Below, piece after piece: positions 10,089 to 47,116 of a stretch of 64,000 nt of DNA (positions are counted from its first letter, which is position 1; each line of letters begins with the position of its first letter). The translations under genes and the position numbers were made by a program. Under the pieces are notes generated by a model. It was not told the DNA's origin and did no database searches. It was given only the letters and a program-made list of their open reading frames with translations. Source of the stretch: Amyelois transitella (taxonomy: Eukaryota; Arthropoda; Insecta; Lepidoptera; Pyralidae); contig NC_083505.1 in the NCBI RefSeq assembly GCF_032362555.1, positions 8,485,501 through 8,549,500 of the forward strand. The letters run 5' to 3'.

Positions 10089-13000
10089 CTATTGTCTGTC
10101 TGGAATGTTAGTGTTTGGCAATATTTGTGCTAAGTATCTGCTTCGTATTCTGTTGGACTGCGTGAGTGCGGCGGCTTCCCTCCGGGTGGAGTCTACGGAC
10201 GACTCGACCGGCCGAACGGCGTCGGGCTCCTCACGGTCGGTACTCTCCTCATTATCCAATAGATTCGCAGATTCGTCAGGAATAGTCGGTCTGAAATCAA
10301 TTGCAATTTTGTTTATATTTGTACTAATCTTGTTCATGATAAATAAATTACTAGGCTTATAATTTAAAATAAAATTCATCAAATCATTGATATTTTTATA
10401 TTTAGGTACTTACAATTTGATTGCGTCTCTCATGCTAGGAGACATGTTAAGAACACCATTATTAGCAGAGTCCATAATGTATACAAGCACAGCAGCTATC
10501 AGGGAAACTATAACAAAAATAAATATTATTTCTCTTTCGATCTGGACAAAAAATTATGTACAGCCATTATTTCACTATAAAACACTTACTAAAGAGACAT
10601 CCTAAGAAGAACATTTCCAACATTAAGTAACCATATTTGTCAACAATGATTCCCGCTAATATCAAAACTGTCGCCAGGCCCAGATTTTGTACTGCTTGGC
10701 AGCTAGAAACAAACATTTTTTTAAAATGGTTAGTTTGGTGTTGTTAGTAACAAAAATACCTATGCAAGAAACCGATTCAATACGTACATTCCATATGCAG
10801 TTCCAAGCTGATTTTCAGGTACAATCAAAGCCACTAACGGCCATAATCCGCTAGCTAATAAAGAATATGATATTCCTAATGTGATCTGAAAAACGTTCAA
10901 ACATTATTATTTTAAAAAATGTCTCAATTAATGTATTATTTGTATTAAAGTTAAACTTTACAGTTACAACAAACAATGTCTGTACAAATATACACACATA
11001 AAATCACACCTCTTCCTACTATTATGGTCTTTATTAATGACTTACCACACCAATGTATGGATTATAAAACGTGAATGCCAATAGAAAATGCGCCCCTATT
11101 GTTGCCACAATGCTTATAATAACCCACATCACGTTCCTTCCGGTCTTGTCAATTAAAATACCGAAAAACGGGCTGAGTGCTGCCGACAGCAAATACACCA
11201 TTGAGTTCACGGTATTTGCGTCTTGCGGCAAGAAGTCAAATTTTCTCTCAAAAAATAATCTGAAATGACATGTATAAATTTTTAACCAGATAGATACATA
11301 CAGATAGATAGATAACTTTTTGTTGTTAACAAATATCAAAAAGGTGTGACAAAATTGTTTCAATCACAGGTCCTCTGCCTCCGGGCCCGTCCCCTCCGGG
11401 TTCGTCCTAAATGCGACCGACTCGGACAGTCTGGATTGAACGTGTATAAGCAAACGGCGCAGTGCAGCGTGCCACCGACTGACCACTCGGGGTAAAAGAA
11501 CTTGGCCGGATAAAGTTTGCGACATGCTGCCCTTCGCTGCACTTATACAGGGAAAACTGAATTCCTAATTAATATAAATGTATACTTACTTTCCCAATGC
11601 TATAAATGGGAATATAGCAAGATAGTATACAACACATATCACAGAGACTAGCCAGAATACAGATTTGAAATGAAGGATATCTTTCATATGGAAGGGTTCC
11701 TCATTGGCCGATGCTTCTTGCCTTCCCAACAATCTTTCAGCTCTATGATCCATCCAACCCAAGATCAAGCCACAAATAAGCGATACAAGGCACGTAAGAG
11801 CAGCTGAAATAATATAGCATATTTAATAAGATGCAAAATTTTCTTTTAAAAAGTTTCAAACTAAGTCTTCTTTTATTTTCATTGTTTAAAACACAATGAA
11901 TTTGAAAGAAGGACACCGCTTTTCTATTGGAACATGAAGAGTACAAAAGAACATTTAGAAAAATTAAATATGTTAATCAAGCTACAATGAAAACACTTTC
12001 TTTAATACCAACCTACAAATAAAGCGACACCCAGCCTCTCATATCCTGCATAATAGTTTGCCACCCATCTGTAGATAGGTTCCATGACCCAAAAATTCAC
12101 TGTGCTCCCAAATCTTGAAAATGAAAGTTGGAGCCCAAACACCATGTTGAGTTCCTTGCCTTTGAACCAAAGTACCACATAATTGTTTACAGCCACTTGT
12201 AGAGATTCCCCTCCAATGCTATAAAACAACTAATATTATAATAATTTGTCTGTATTATTATACATCAGAGGGGTTAGTGCGAGTTTTACTCGATCAAACA
12301 CGTCGAGCAAGTAATCACGAATTTACTTGCTTGACGTGTTTGATCGAGTAAAACTCGCACTAACCCCTCAGATCACGGCACGTGCGACGCAGCTTTTTAT
12401 CGCGCGTAAAGTTCTAAAACCCTTTAATTGTATACTACATAATGCGCGGAGCTTCGCTACCAAAGGCATTTCTAGAAAAAAAAGTAGTTATGTTATTTCT
12501 AAATGTCCATTTAATCTGGGTGCCAAATTTCTTCTAAAACAGTTCAGTAGTTTTTGAGTTAATATGTTACAAACATACAAATTTTATCTCTTTATTAGCT
12601 GTGGCCACGACTTAGTTCGCGTGGAATAGTTATTTTGGGCATCATTGAAGCCCTCAAGGATGAATAATTTTCTCCGTTTTATTTGACATTTTCCATTATT
12701 TCTTCGCTCCTAATAGTTGCAGCATAATGTTATTATAGCCTAAAGCCTTCTTAAATAAATGGTCTATTCAATGCAAAAATAATTTTTCAATTCGACCTAG
12801 TAATTTCTGAAATTAGCACGTTTAAACAAACAAACTCTTCAGCTTTATAATATTAATATATAATATATATTATAAGTATGATTGACCTTAGTCAGTCTAA
12901 TAGGTGGTTCAGAACCCTAAAAAGACTTAAATTTCCAGTGCAAGGATTTTTTATATCTTACCCAAAAACAAATCTGCCAAGAATCATCACCCAAAATGCA

Positions 13001-14252
13001 TTGATGTAAACCCCAAATGCAAATATAATAGCTCCAATTAACACTATTGTCATATAAATGATTGTTCCTAATCTTACACCAAAATATCTGAAAATACAAT
13101 AGGATCATGTTATTGTGGTTCCCGGCACCAATACAAAAAAGAATAGGACCACTCCATCTCTTTCCATGGATGTCGTAAAAGCCGACTAAAGGGTAGGCTT
13201 ATAAACTTGGGATTCTTCTTTTAGGCGATGAGCTGGCACTGTCACTATTTGAATCTCAATCCTATCTTAAAGCCAAATAGCTGAATGTGGCCTATCAGTC
13301 TTTACAAGACTGTAGGCTCTGTCTACCCCGCAAGGGATATAGACGTGATTATATGTATGTATGTAATATGTTATTTATCAACACAATTATAATTATTTAT
13401 TCAGGACATTATTTTACTCAGTTGTTGATAAGTCTTTAATGAGTTGACTAAATAAGCAAATAATACTCTGTATATCATGTGTAAATATCAAAGTTCATAA
13501 TCATGTTCTGCTCATGCTTATCACAACAGATATTACAATATAAACAGAGAATTACAATATTAAATTGATTTTTTTAGAAAGGTGTTTGCCACAGAAAAGC
13601 TAACATAAAAGTTACTAGCAATCTTAAATAATTACTATTTCAAAGCAGCTCTCAAAAGAAAACAGTGTTTCCATACCTATCAATAAGGTATCCTCCAATA
13701 AAGCACAATATAACATTTGGCCATGAGTATATTGAATACAACAGTGCAAACTGGGATGTGTTCAAATGTGAGTCAACTTTAAAGTTATCTGCCAGAGCTC
13801 CTGGTGTGTCATAGCAGAAGTATGAACCTGAAAACGAAATATGTGAACTAAATTAAAAGGTTGACCTAAAAGTATATCTCTGTGAGAAATTTTATAAAAA
13901 ATTAACTCCAATTTGAAGTTTGTAACTCATCCACCAGCATTGCTTAGCTTTTTACTGAATGGACATTGCTATTGTTATTGTAATTTTCTAGTATTCTGCT
14001 TTATGCCTAAATCATTCGAAAGCACAGTATGCAGTTAAATCAAATTTTATTTAGTAAATACTTATTAAATCTTATTAAAAGCTTGAAGAAGTTATAAAAT
14101 ATACACAGCCTCCCTTAAATGTCGTGATACTTACCAAAACAAAGAAAACACATCAAAAGAAGAGCTATGAAGCGATGAACCTTGTGAGCTGGATGCCACC
14201 AAGATGTTATGGGCACTCGGGAGGGAGCACTCCCACTTTCTGGATTCTCCAT
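10089..14252 (-). CDS. MFSD1: MFSD1-like lysosomal MFS transporter
   Basis: Major facilitator superfamily transporter; the vertebrate relative is a lysosomal membrane protein that exports small peptides. Ten coding exons in transcript order: 14252-14135, 13827-13677, 13087-12962, 12218-12013, 11803-11590, 11259-11046, 10885-10788, 10702-10590, 10531-10414, 10290-10089. These sum to 1560 nt, 519 residues plus stop. Diagnostic pieces: SWWHPAHKVHRFIALL at the N-terminus, SYFCYDTPGAL, GRFVFG/IGGESLQVAVNNY, WFKGKELNMVFGLQLSFSR, LSPFFGILIDKTGRN, ISYSLLASGLWPLVALIVPE and QAVQNLGLATVLILAGIIVD. The ninth exon keeps frame only with the acceptor 'cgaaagag' at 10532, which lacks a good pyrimidine tract; the better-looking acceptor at 10542 breaks the frame. 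The C-terminal tail has ESANLL, a possible acidic dileucine sorting signal. Introns hold a SINE, Helitron-like repeats and a long palindrome. Confidence 0.94.
11360..11545. other. GC-rich island in MFSD1 intron, unassigned
   Basis: About 185 bp of markedly GC-rich sequence ('cctccgggcccgtcccctcc') inside an AT-rich intron between two conserved exons. The minus strand has a 60-codon open frame (CLYTFNPDCPSRSHLGRTRR), but it does not extend the transporter and I recognise no family. Most likely the remnant of an inserted element. Confidence 0.3.
12268..12369. repeat. Near-perfect palindrome, 47-bp arms
   Basis: Left arm 12268-12314, spacer of 8 nt, right arm 12323-12369. One mismatch in 47 positions (gtcGagc against gtcAagc). 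Begins GAGGGGTTAGTGCGAG. Lies in an MFSD1 intron and abuts Helitron-like sequence. It could be a fold-back MITE or a template-switch hairpin. Confidence 0.9.
12370..12598. repeat. Helitron-like or MITE-type interspersed repeat
   Basis: Contains 'gcgcggagcttcgctacc', 'gggtgccaaatttcttc', 'cagttcagtagtttttgag' and 'gttacaaacatacaaat', phrases common in non-autonomous lepidopteran repeats. It fills the space between the 12268 palindrome and the next repeat. Ends not resolved. Confidence 0.45.
12599..12880 (-). mobile_element. Helitron-like non-autonomous repeat (family with 20485)
   Basis: On the minus strand it opens 'aatattataaagctgaag', 'agtttgtttgtttaaacg', 'gctaatttcagaaattact', and closes 'ccacgcgaactaagtcg', 'tggccacagCTAA' followed by T. 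The copy at 20485-20708 on the plus strand has the same beginning and end, so these two define the family limits. The CTRR end fits Helitrons. Confidence 0.65.
13114..13365 (+). mobile_element. SINE, LINE-partnered family (copy 4)
   Basis: Well preserved copy in an MFSD1 intron: 'gtggttcccggcacc', 'aatacaaaaaagaatagg', 'catggatgtcgtaaaagcc', 'gatgagctggcactgtcac', 'aagactgtaggctctgtcta', 'ccccgcaagggatatagacg', 'tgattatatgtatgtatgta'. It ends in an ATGT tail. Confidence 0.88.
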
Positions 14253-15480
14253 TGTCCTTAAAAATAGAATTACTTTTTATGTAATATCTTTCTTTGTTCT
14301 GAACTTCTAAAGAACATACAACATTTTCTCACATGCTTAATTCATCCATTATCTGCAGCAATAATTTACTTTTTATCAATTTATACGGGCAGTACTAAAT
14401 ATAAGACTAATTTGTTCAACAAAAGCGCTACTCACTTGTATCTAAAAAAGGATTCTATTGCTCATGTATGTAGTAAACAGAAAATTACACACACTCAGTA
14501 TTTATATTATAAACTCATCTCACACATGCATTGTAAACACAGTATATTAATTGGAGATAAAGAGCACTATCAATAATTTTTTTGTTTATTTATTGTTTCA
14601 TAAATATTCTACTGTAAAGTGTACCAAACAAAAGCAACCAATCCAAATCCATCTGTCATGTCAGTCAGACAGATGATAATGCGATACGCTCTTGCTAATT
14701 TGTAGTACTGTAGCAAACCCTATGTATTCGTTACTGACGTACGAGTATTCAGTCAGACTCGAAGTAACGTTTCATTACTTTCGAATCAATTTCGTTACTC
14801 GCATATTTCGATTTGATTGTACGAACGATGTGGGAAACGGAACGTCACGGGATGATGCGTAGATTTCTCTTTTTTTGTATTTTTTAATTATAACTTCTTT
14901 TGTATCTTTTGTTTTTTTTTACTTAATCAACACCTATAATAATAATGTAGGTGAGTATTCTATCCATAAAATAATAATTAGTTTTGGATATTATAAGTAG
15001 ATACAATATATACGATACGAAGTAGATACGATTTGTTCTGGAAACACACTAGCGCAAAACTTTACACGAGAGTACGTAATACTCAAAGTGACAAAGTAAC
15101 GAGTACCGATACGGTTGCAACGAGTACACTTTTGTTTAGTACCGAATACGCGGGTTTGAATTTAATCCGTACTTTTTCAGCTCAACTTATAGTAATAGTA
15201 GTAATGTATCTTATCGATAATCTGTATTTGATACATATTTGCATACGATAGGCAGATATTGCAACAAGTAAATTTTAGAATATACGCGTTTGTGTATATG
15301 TATTGGATAATTTTTTTTAAAATTGATTAATATAAATATAACTGACACAAAAAAAATCAAAAATTTACACAACGGCATTTTTTTAATTCCGACAGCTCAA
15401 TTATTGGTTGTACTAGGACACCGATGCGATTTGTCATTCATTTTTTCATTCATCATTCATCAGAAAAAAGCGTCATTTGT
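14253..15480. other. Upstream region of MFSD1, no gene recognised
   Basis: Contains the probable MFSD1 5' UTR and promoter just above 14252. From about 14690 to 15250 the sequence is peppered with short words such as 'cgagta', 'gtacga', 'gtaacg' and 'agtacc'. This suggests a decayed element, but I could not identify terminal repeats or a reading frame. Confidence 0.3.
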
Positions 15481-15489
15481 CGAATCAGT

Positions 15490-15835
15490 AAGGTGCACGG
15501 TAAAAATGCGTGATGCGCAGAAAGGCACGGGTTCAAAGCCCACCTCGACAATATGGCCGTTTGGTACATAGATACTAATGACTATTTTCAAATTTATGAA
15601 TCATCGTTTGAATACTAACCGATGCTCTTACGGTGAAGGAAATCATCGTGAGGAAACCTGCACATTCAGGCAACTGGATGTGTAACCATGGATCCAATAC
15701 GGGTTTGGTTTACCTGTAAAGGTTGCGAAGATCTGATGGGAGTCGCTTCGCATCGAGTCGCCCCGGGCCCCTTTCTAGAGTGATGAGGAGCTGCAACCGG
15801 GACTAAACCCAAGAGGAAGAATTTGTTTTTTACTT
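15490..15835 (+). mobile_element. tRNA-derived SINE
   Basis: A polymerase III B-box-like block 'cgggttcaaagccca' at about 15529 follows 'gcgcagaaaggca'. Downstream are 'cggtgaaggaaatcatcg', 'tgaggaaacctgcacattc' and 'gagtgatgaggagctgcaac', 'cgggactaaacccaagagg', which recur in part at 56500-56650 and 59085-59170. This fits a lepidopteran tRNA-related SINE with its unrelated body and 3' end. No open frame. Confidence 0.6.
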
Positions 15836-16640
15836 GTAATAAGATCGTTATTTTATTGAGTTTTCATTCAGCAGTAGGTTGCACTGTTCTGCGGTGCGAC
15901 ATAAGTAAGTACTGTACTGTAGGTACTACTCGCTACCAGCAATTTGCATGAGTAATCGCAAGTAAATACTAGATTGTGGTATCGCGTATCATGATTAAAA
16001 GTATCGATACATTGAGTATCGTAAGTACATTTCGAATCCTTAGCTTAACTTAGTTGGAGAAAGAGCAACACGTGCTTTTGTCACGAAAAGCCCGCATTGC
16101 TCTAACTTTGAACATTTGACGAGGGCAAATTTGAAATAATGGTATCAACCCCACAGGCAGGTTTCTTGCAGAAAGGATTTTGCATGACTTCTTAGTTTAT
16201 AAACGTACCTAAGTATCTATCTAACTATACGTATACGTTTGTTCTCCAGTGGCCGAATCGAGGCGTTTGCTCTCCCGCCCTTCTTGTCCTCCGTTTTGGT
16301 TATCCCTTTGGTTTATCCACAGAATAAAATAACTTGATAGACGGCCTATAATTGCCTAGGCTTCGGCGTTCAAGTGCCTATCTATTTAATTTTGTAATAA
16401 AAGCACATCCTAACAATCACTTCAGAGCAAATGCAATGTTTATATGTACATACTAAGTATGACAATTACAATATAATAAAAATATTTTCGTCACGTTTAT
16501 AAAAATACCTAGATAGGTAAATATATACATTATCACCTATTTATCTTTTACGAGGTAGACAGAACCAGCAGTCTCAAAAAGACCTAATCACATCATGCTA
16601 CATTATGACTTACTATTTTTTTATTATATGGGGTTCATAA

Positions 16641-43399
<26,759 letters not shown>

Positions 43400-44671
43400 C
43401 GCCGGCGACCGGCGCGCGCGCCTCCACCCCTCGACACAATGCATTCAAATATTGTAAATATTTGTATGAGACATAGCCAAGTTTGATGTGAAAAATGTTA
43501 ACGTTACGTTTTAATATATGACCCTTTTTCATAACGAGTTACCATTTTAATTTAAACAAAATCGTATTTATTTGACGCTAAGGACGGTGAAGACTTCGGT
43601 TTGCTAGTGTACTTTACTTTGACGTTGTGTAAGTGTGCAAAGTATGACAAGATTTCAAGTGAAAATTCATTTTACTTCACCTGCCGAACTTTTTTAATTT
43701 CGTGATGCGAGAGTGATATTTTGTGAACACTGAGCCTCCGAGTGTGAGAAGCACGAGTTGTTTAGGAACCTAAAAATTAAAGGTTTATTATGCCTTTGAA
43801 ATGATTCTTTATATCTTTAATTATTCGCCAGTTCAAAGACTCGAGCCTAATATCATTTACGAGACAGAATAAACGCTGATGTTCGACACCGGCTGACCAC
43901 AGACTGTCAACCAGTCTCGACCATCATCTTGCTTTAACGAAAAGTATGTTATCAATCCCATTCTATCTTTGTCTATATTTCTTTTCAATTTTACCTCTTT
44001 ATGATACTAGAAAAAGTTTGAAAAAACGTTTAAAAAACTAAAAAAGTTTAAAAGAGATCCCATTGAATACAGTGAAAAAAGTACAGAGAAAATAAATAAA
44101 AAATTCTTTAGTAGCAGCAAATTCTTTCCATTAGTTCAAAGCTGCGTATTCTGGAGTGATATTATAGCACAAAGTATGATAGGATATGAATAGATATTTT
44201 AAAAATGTACATAGATGAATTTAAACATCTTTACAAAAATACTTATATACACATAAACTGTAGAATAGCCTACTTGATTCGCTTGTTGTAGGCCTGACAT
44301 AGAAAAGCATATGCTTTATTTTCTTATACTGTAAAAAATTTAAGTCAAGTACGTATTCAATCTTTTTAATGAAAATTACCCCAGTTTTTATACAAATGTA
44401 TGCTTCTTTTTATACCTATGACGTCAATTCTCTAGTAATCGAAGAAAAATAAGTTTGTATAAATAACAAATCTATGGAAGTTATTTACTATATCAATATT
44501 GGCATGGAAAGCGTGCGGATGAGACTGTTGATAAGTTACAACGAAAGTTGTGGGAAGATGAGCATTCTTTGAATGGCTAAAAAATTTATATATAAACGTT
44601 TGTAAGACAATTTTCACAGTTTCATTATTATTATGTAAAAATTATAAGTTTTTATCTCTAAGAATTTTAAT
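43400..44671. other. Jp 3' UTR and downstream spacer
   Basis: AATAAA candidates at 43868 and near 44086 could end the Jp transcript. No other gene. Confidence 0.45.
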
Positions 44672-46019
44672 TAGGGGAGCGAGGGGCTAGATGTAACAGG
44701 GGTAAGTAGTAACATGGATTTTTTACCTACATAATGAAAGAATATACGCTTGATTTCTAACTTTACCTCCTATTTAATACCCATTCTATCATAAAAGTGC
44801 AATCAGTATCCCACCAGACGGCGCAGGAAGCGGTGCTGTGCAGGCGCTCCGATGAAGCCTGGTAATGTATTTTTTTTTGTTTGTACAATATTGATTATCG
44901 TAGACATACAATTGTTTAGCAGTTGTTGATTTATACAGATACATTTATCATTTGTTTAGTGTGATCATAGTAATTGTAATTACATTTCAAGTAAGCGACA
45001 TTTTTTTAAATAGATTTTATTTCAAAAAACCTTGCCGTGGGGTATGTTGTAACCCTTTTACGGGGCAAGTTGTAACAAGTTATTATTTTCATGTTTTGAA
45101 TACTTTTTTGTTGAACTTCATTGGTTCTATCTATTTCAGGATGAGAAACAACAAAAGAAAAACTGAAGGTGCTTCCCAAAACCAAGATGTTTACGAATTG
45201 GCTTCTGCTGGAGTATTGAAAAATAAAACCAGTGTACGAAAAGCTGGAAAACGTTTAAATTTATGTCATGTATCGCTATATAGATTTGTGAAAAAGAAGA
45301 AGAGTAACCAATCTTTATCGGTCGGCTATATCAAACCCAGATTGGTTTTAAAGAGGAAGAAGAAGCTAAAATAGCTGAGTACTTGCTTACATGTTCTCCC
45401 CATCTAAAATAAGACCATAGATTTCATATTTTACCTACGTCAATCAAAAGGCTGATTACTTACTTAAGAAAGAACATGTTTTTGTAATTTTTTTAATATT
45501 TTCTATTAGATTAAGAATAAAGCTAAGCAGTTTAAGTTTGTTATAACATGCCGAAGATTTATAATGCTAAATACGCTAAATGAATCAAAATTCAGATTAC
45601 TGAAGTAGTTAAGATTATTATGGTTGTAGTAAGAAATCATTTTTGGAATATTTTTCTGTTGAAATAATAATTTAACTTAAAAGTCTGAACCAAATAGGTT
45701 TAGAGAAGTGTGGGTTATGTTTTTATGCCAATATAAATCGTTATAAAATATGAAACTAGTTTTTAATTCCTAACGTTACAATTTACCCCAAGCCTGTTAC
45801 AACTAGCCCCTATCGCGGGGTAAGTTGTAACACTCGTCAGTTTTTTTTTAAAGCCGTTTCTACAAGAAGTCTTTACAGGATTGATTAAAATTTTACTTGG
45901 AATCATTAGTTGAATAGTTTTTCATTAGAATAGTACTGTTAGATTTCCTAAATACCAAACAAGTAAGCGTTTATAGCCAAAAAACAAAAAATTGTTACAA
46001 CTAGCCCCCCGCTCCCCTA
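44672..46019 (+). mobile_element. Pogo/Tigger-like non-autonomous DNA transposon
   Basis: Element 44674-46017 with TA on both sides (44672-44673, 46018-46019). The terminal inverted repeats are about 24 bp: GGGGAGCGAGGGGCTAGATG at the left against the complement of 'ctagccccccgctcccc' at the right. One open frame near the middle encodes a psq-type helix-turn-helix, but the DDE catalytic domain is missing. Motifs like GGGG(c/t)AAGTTGTAACA recur near both ends. TA duplication, TIRs and the psq-type domain together point to the pogo group. Length 1344 bp. Confidence 0.8.
45141..45374 (+). CDS. Psq-type HTH domain remnant of a pogo-like transposase
   Basis: 77 residues: MRNNKRKTEGASQNQDVYEL, then a helix-turn-helix region with TSVRKAGKRLN and SLYRFVKKKK, then VGYIKPRLVL. 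The last motif resembles the linker that follows the psq domain in Tigger/jerky-like transposases (GYxKPRxVF). Just past the stop, another frame continues with a fragment like EYLLTCSPHL, so the full transposase decayed after the DNA-binding part. ATG directly follows a 'ctatttcag' acceptor-like site. Probably not expressed as a host gene. Confidence 0.6.
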   Translation: MRNNKRKTEGASQNQDVYELASAGVLKNKTSVRKAGKRLNLCHVSLYRFVKKKKSNQSLSVGYIKPRLVLKRKKKLK

Positions 46020-46105
46020 CTTGTATCAATTTTATCTACGTTTCACAAAATAAAATATTTTAACAAAACTAAATTGAATTTGATTTACTCCTTATACTCG
46101 TTACA

Positions 46106-46763
46106 TGTCGCAGGAAAATGAAGTAACCAGAGATTTCTCGAAATCCCTAGGGATATCACGAAATCACGGCATATGTGAAATATTCTTAATTACGACGCCT
46201 TCTTTCTAAAATAGTCAGTGAAATGTCGTTTCACTAAATTTAATCTAGTGAAATGTCAGAGAAACGGATACCTCCCTGTAAAAATCGTCCAATGTATCTC
46301 TCTACCTCTCTCTACCCAAACGGACACAAGTGGGAGCGGAAGGAAGCCGCCGTGGAAGCGGCCGCCGCGTCAAGAATATGAGCGATGACAGGCTCCTGGC
46401 AACGAAGCGGTAGGCGATGGCACCGTGTGGTATTAGTGGGTTCAAGCCCCACATAACCCGTCCGGCTTCCCTTACCCGGCCGGGTAGACGAAGGTCTTTC
46501 CACACGTAAAAAAAAAGGTTAGGTTAGGTTAATAATTATGTAAGTACTTTTAAAAGGACTTAGCACGAACCTTTTTCATTCTTTATTTCACTAGATTAAG
46601 ATGAGTGAAATGATATATCACTAGATTGAAATAGTATTTTGTCATATCACTTATAGTTTTTAGTAAGAAGATGTATTAAATAGGGATATTCACCATCTTC
46701 CGTGATTTCGTGGTATACCTAGGGATTTCGTGAAATCTCTGATATCCTCATTTCTCTGCGACA
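46106..46763. mobile_element. Long-TIR non-autonomous DNA transposon with SINE-like insert
   Basis: The left end TGTCGCAGGAAAATGAAG and the right end 'tcatttctctgcgaca' are inverted repeats. Pairing extends about 80 bp ('agagatttctcgaaatccct', 'atcacgaaatcacgg'), then resumes in a diverged inner block around 'taatctagtgaaa'. The flanks TACA/TACA (46102-46105, 46764-46767) may be the target duplication. 46285-46530 in the middle is a separate insert. Family not recognised. Confidence 0.75.
46285..46531 (+). mobile_element. tRNA-like SINE nested in the TIR element, TTAGG tail
   Basis: Contains 'gcggtaggcgatggcaccg' (A-box-like) and 'gggttcaagccccac' (B box), ends in a run of A and then GGTTAGGTTAGGTTA. 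The B-box match is good and the A box weaker. The tail equals three units of the insect telomere repeat TTAGG. Confidence 0.5.
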
Positions 46764-47116
46764 TACATATACACTGTCACTTACCTAATTCAACGTTATA
46801 CGTTTCCCCAATACAGGTATTTGTAGTAAAGGTATCAATTAATTAGATTAATATCATAGGGCTTCTTGAAACTCTAAACCGCTTAATAACCTTTAGACGT
46901 GAAGAGACAAGGCTTGTGACACCCACATTTTACTGTGATGTTAGTGTTATGAAAGAAAAACAAAGAGAAATTCAGTTTGATGACGAAAGATTCGAAAAAC
47001 CTCTCCAGCTACGGTTCTCAACAAAAAATATCGGTAAGCGTTACCAACAAAGTTAATACAGTGTTTATCAAACATTAAAATTAAAAGAAAATATTTTCTT
47101 TTATTGGATATTTTAA

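Noticed and set aside
10075-10362. Plus-strand open frame of 95 codons
   Set aside because: It is the antisense of the last MFSD1 exon and has no conserved features.
46302-46505. Minus-strand 67-residue frame, rich in Arg and Pro
   Set aside because: It lies in the SINE-like insert and reads through its tRNA-like region; no protein similarity recognised.
46515-46531. True telomere or chromosome end
   Set aside because: Only three TTAGG-type units, with unique sequence continuing on both sides.
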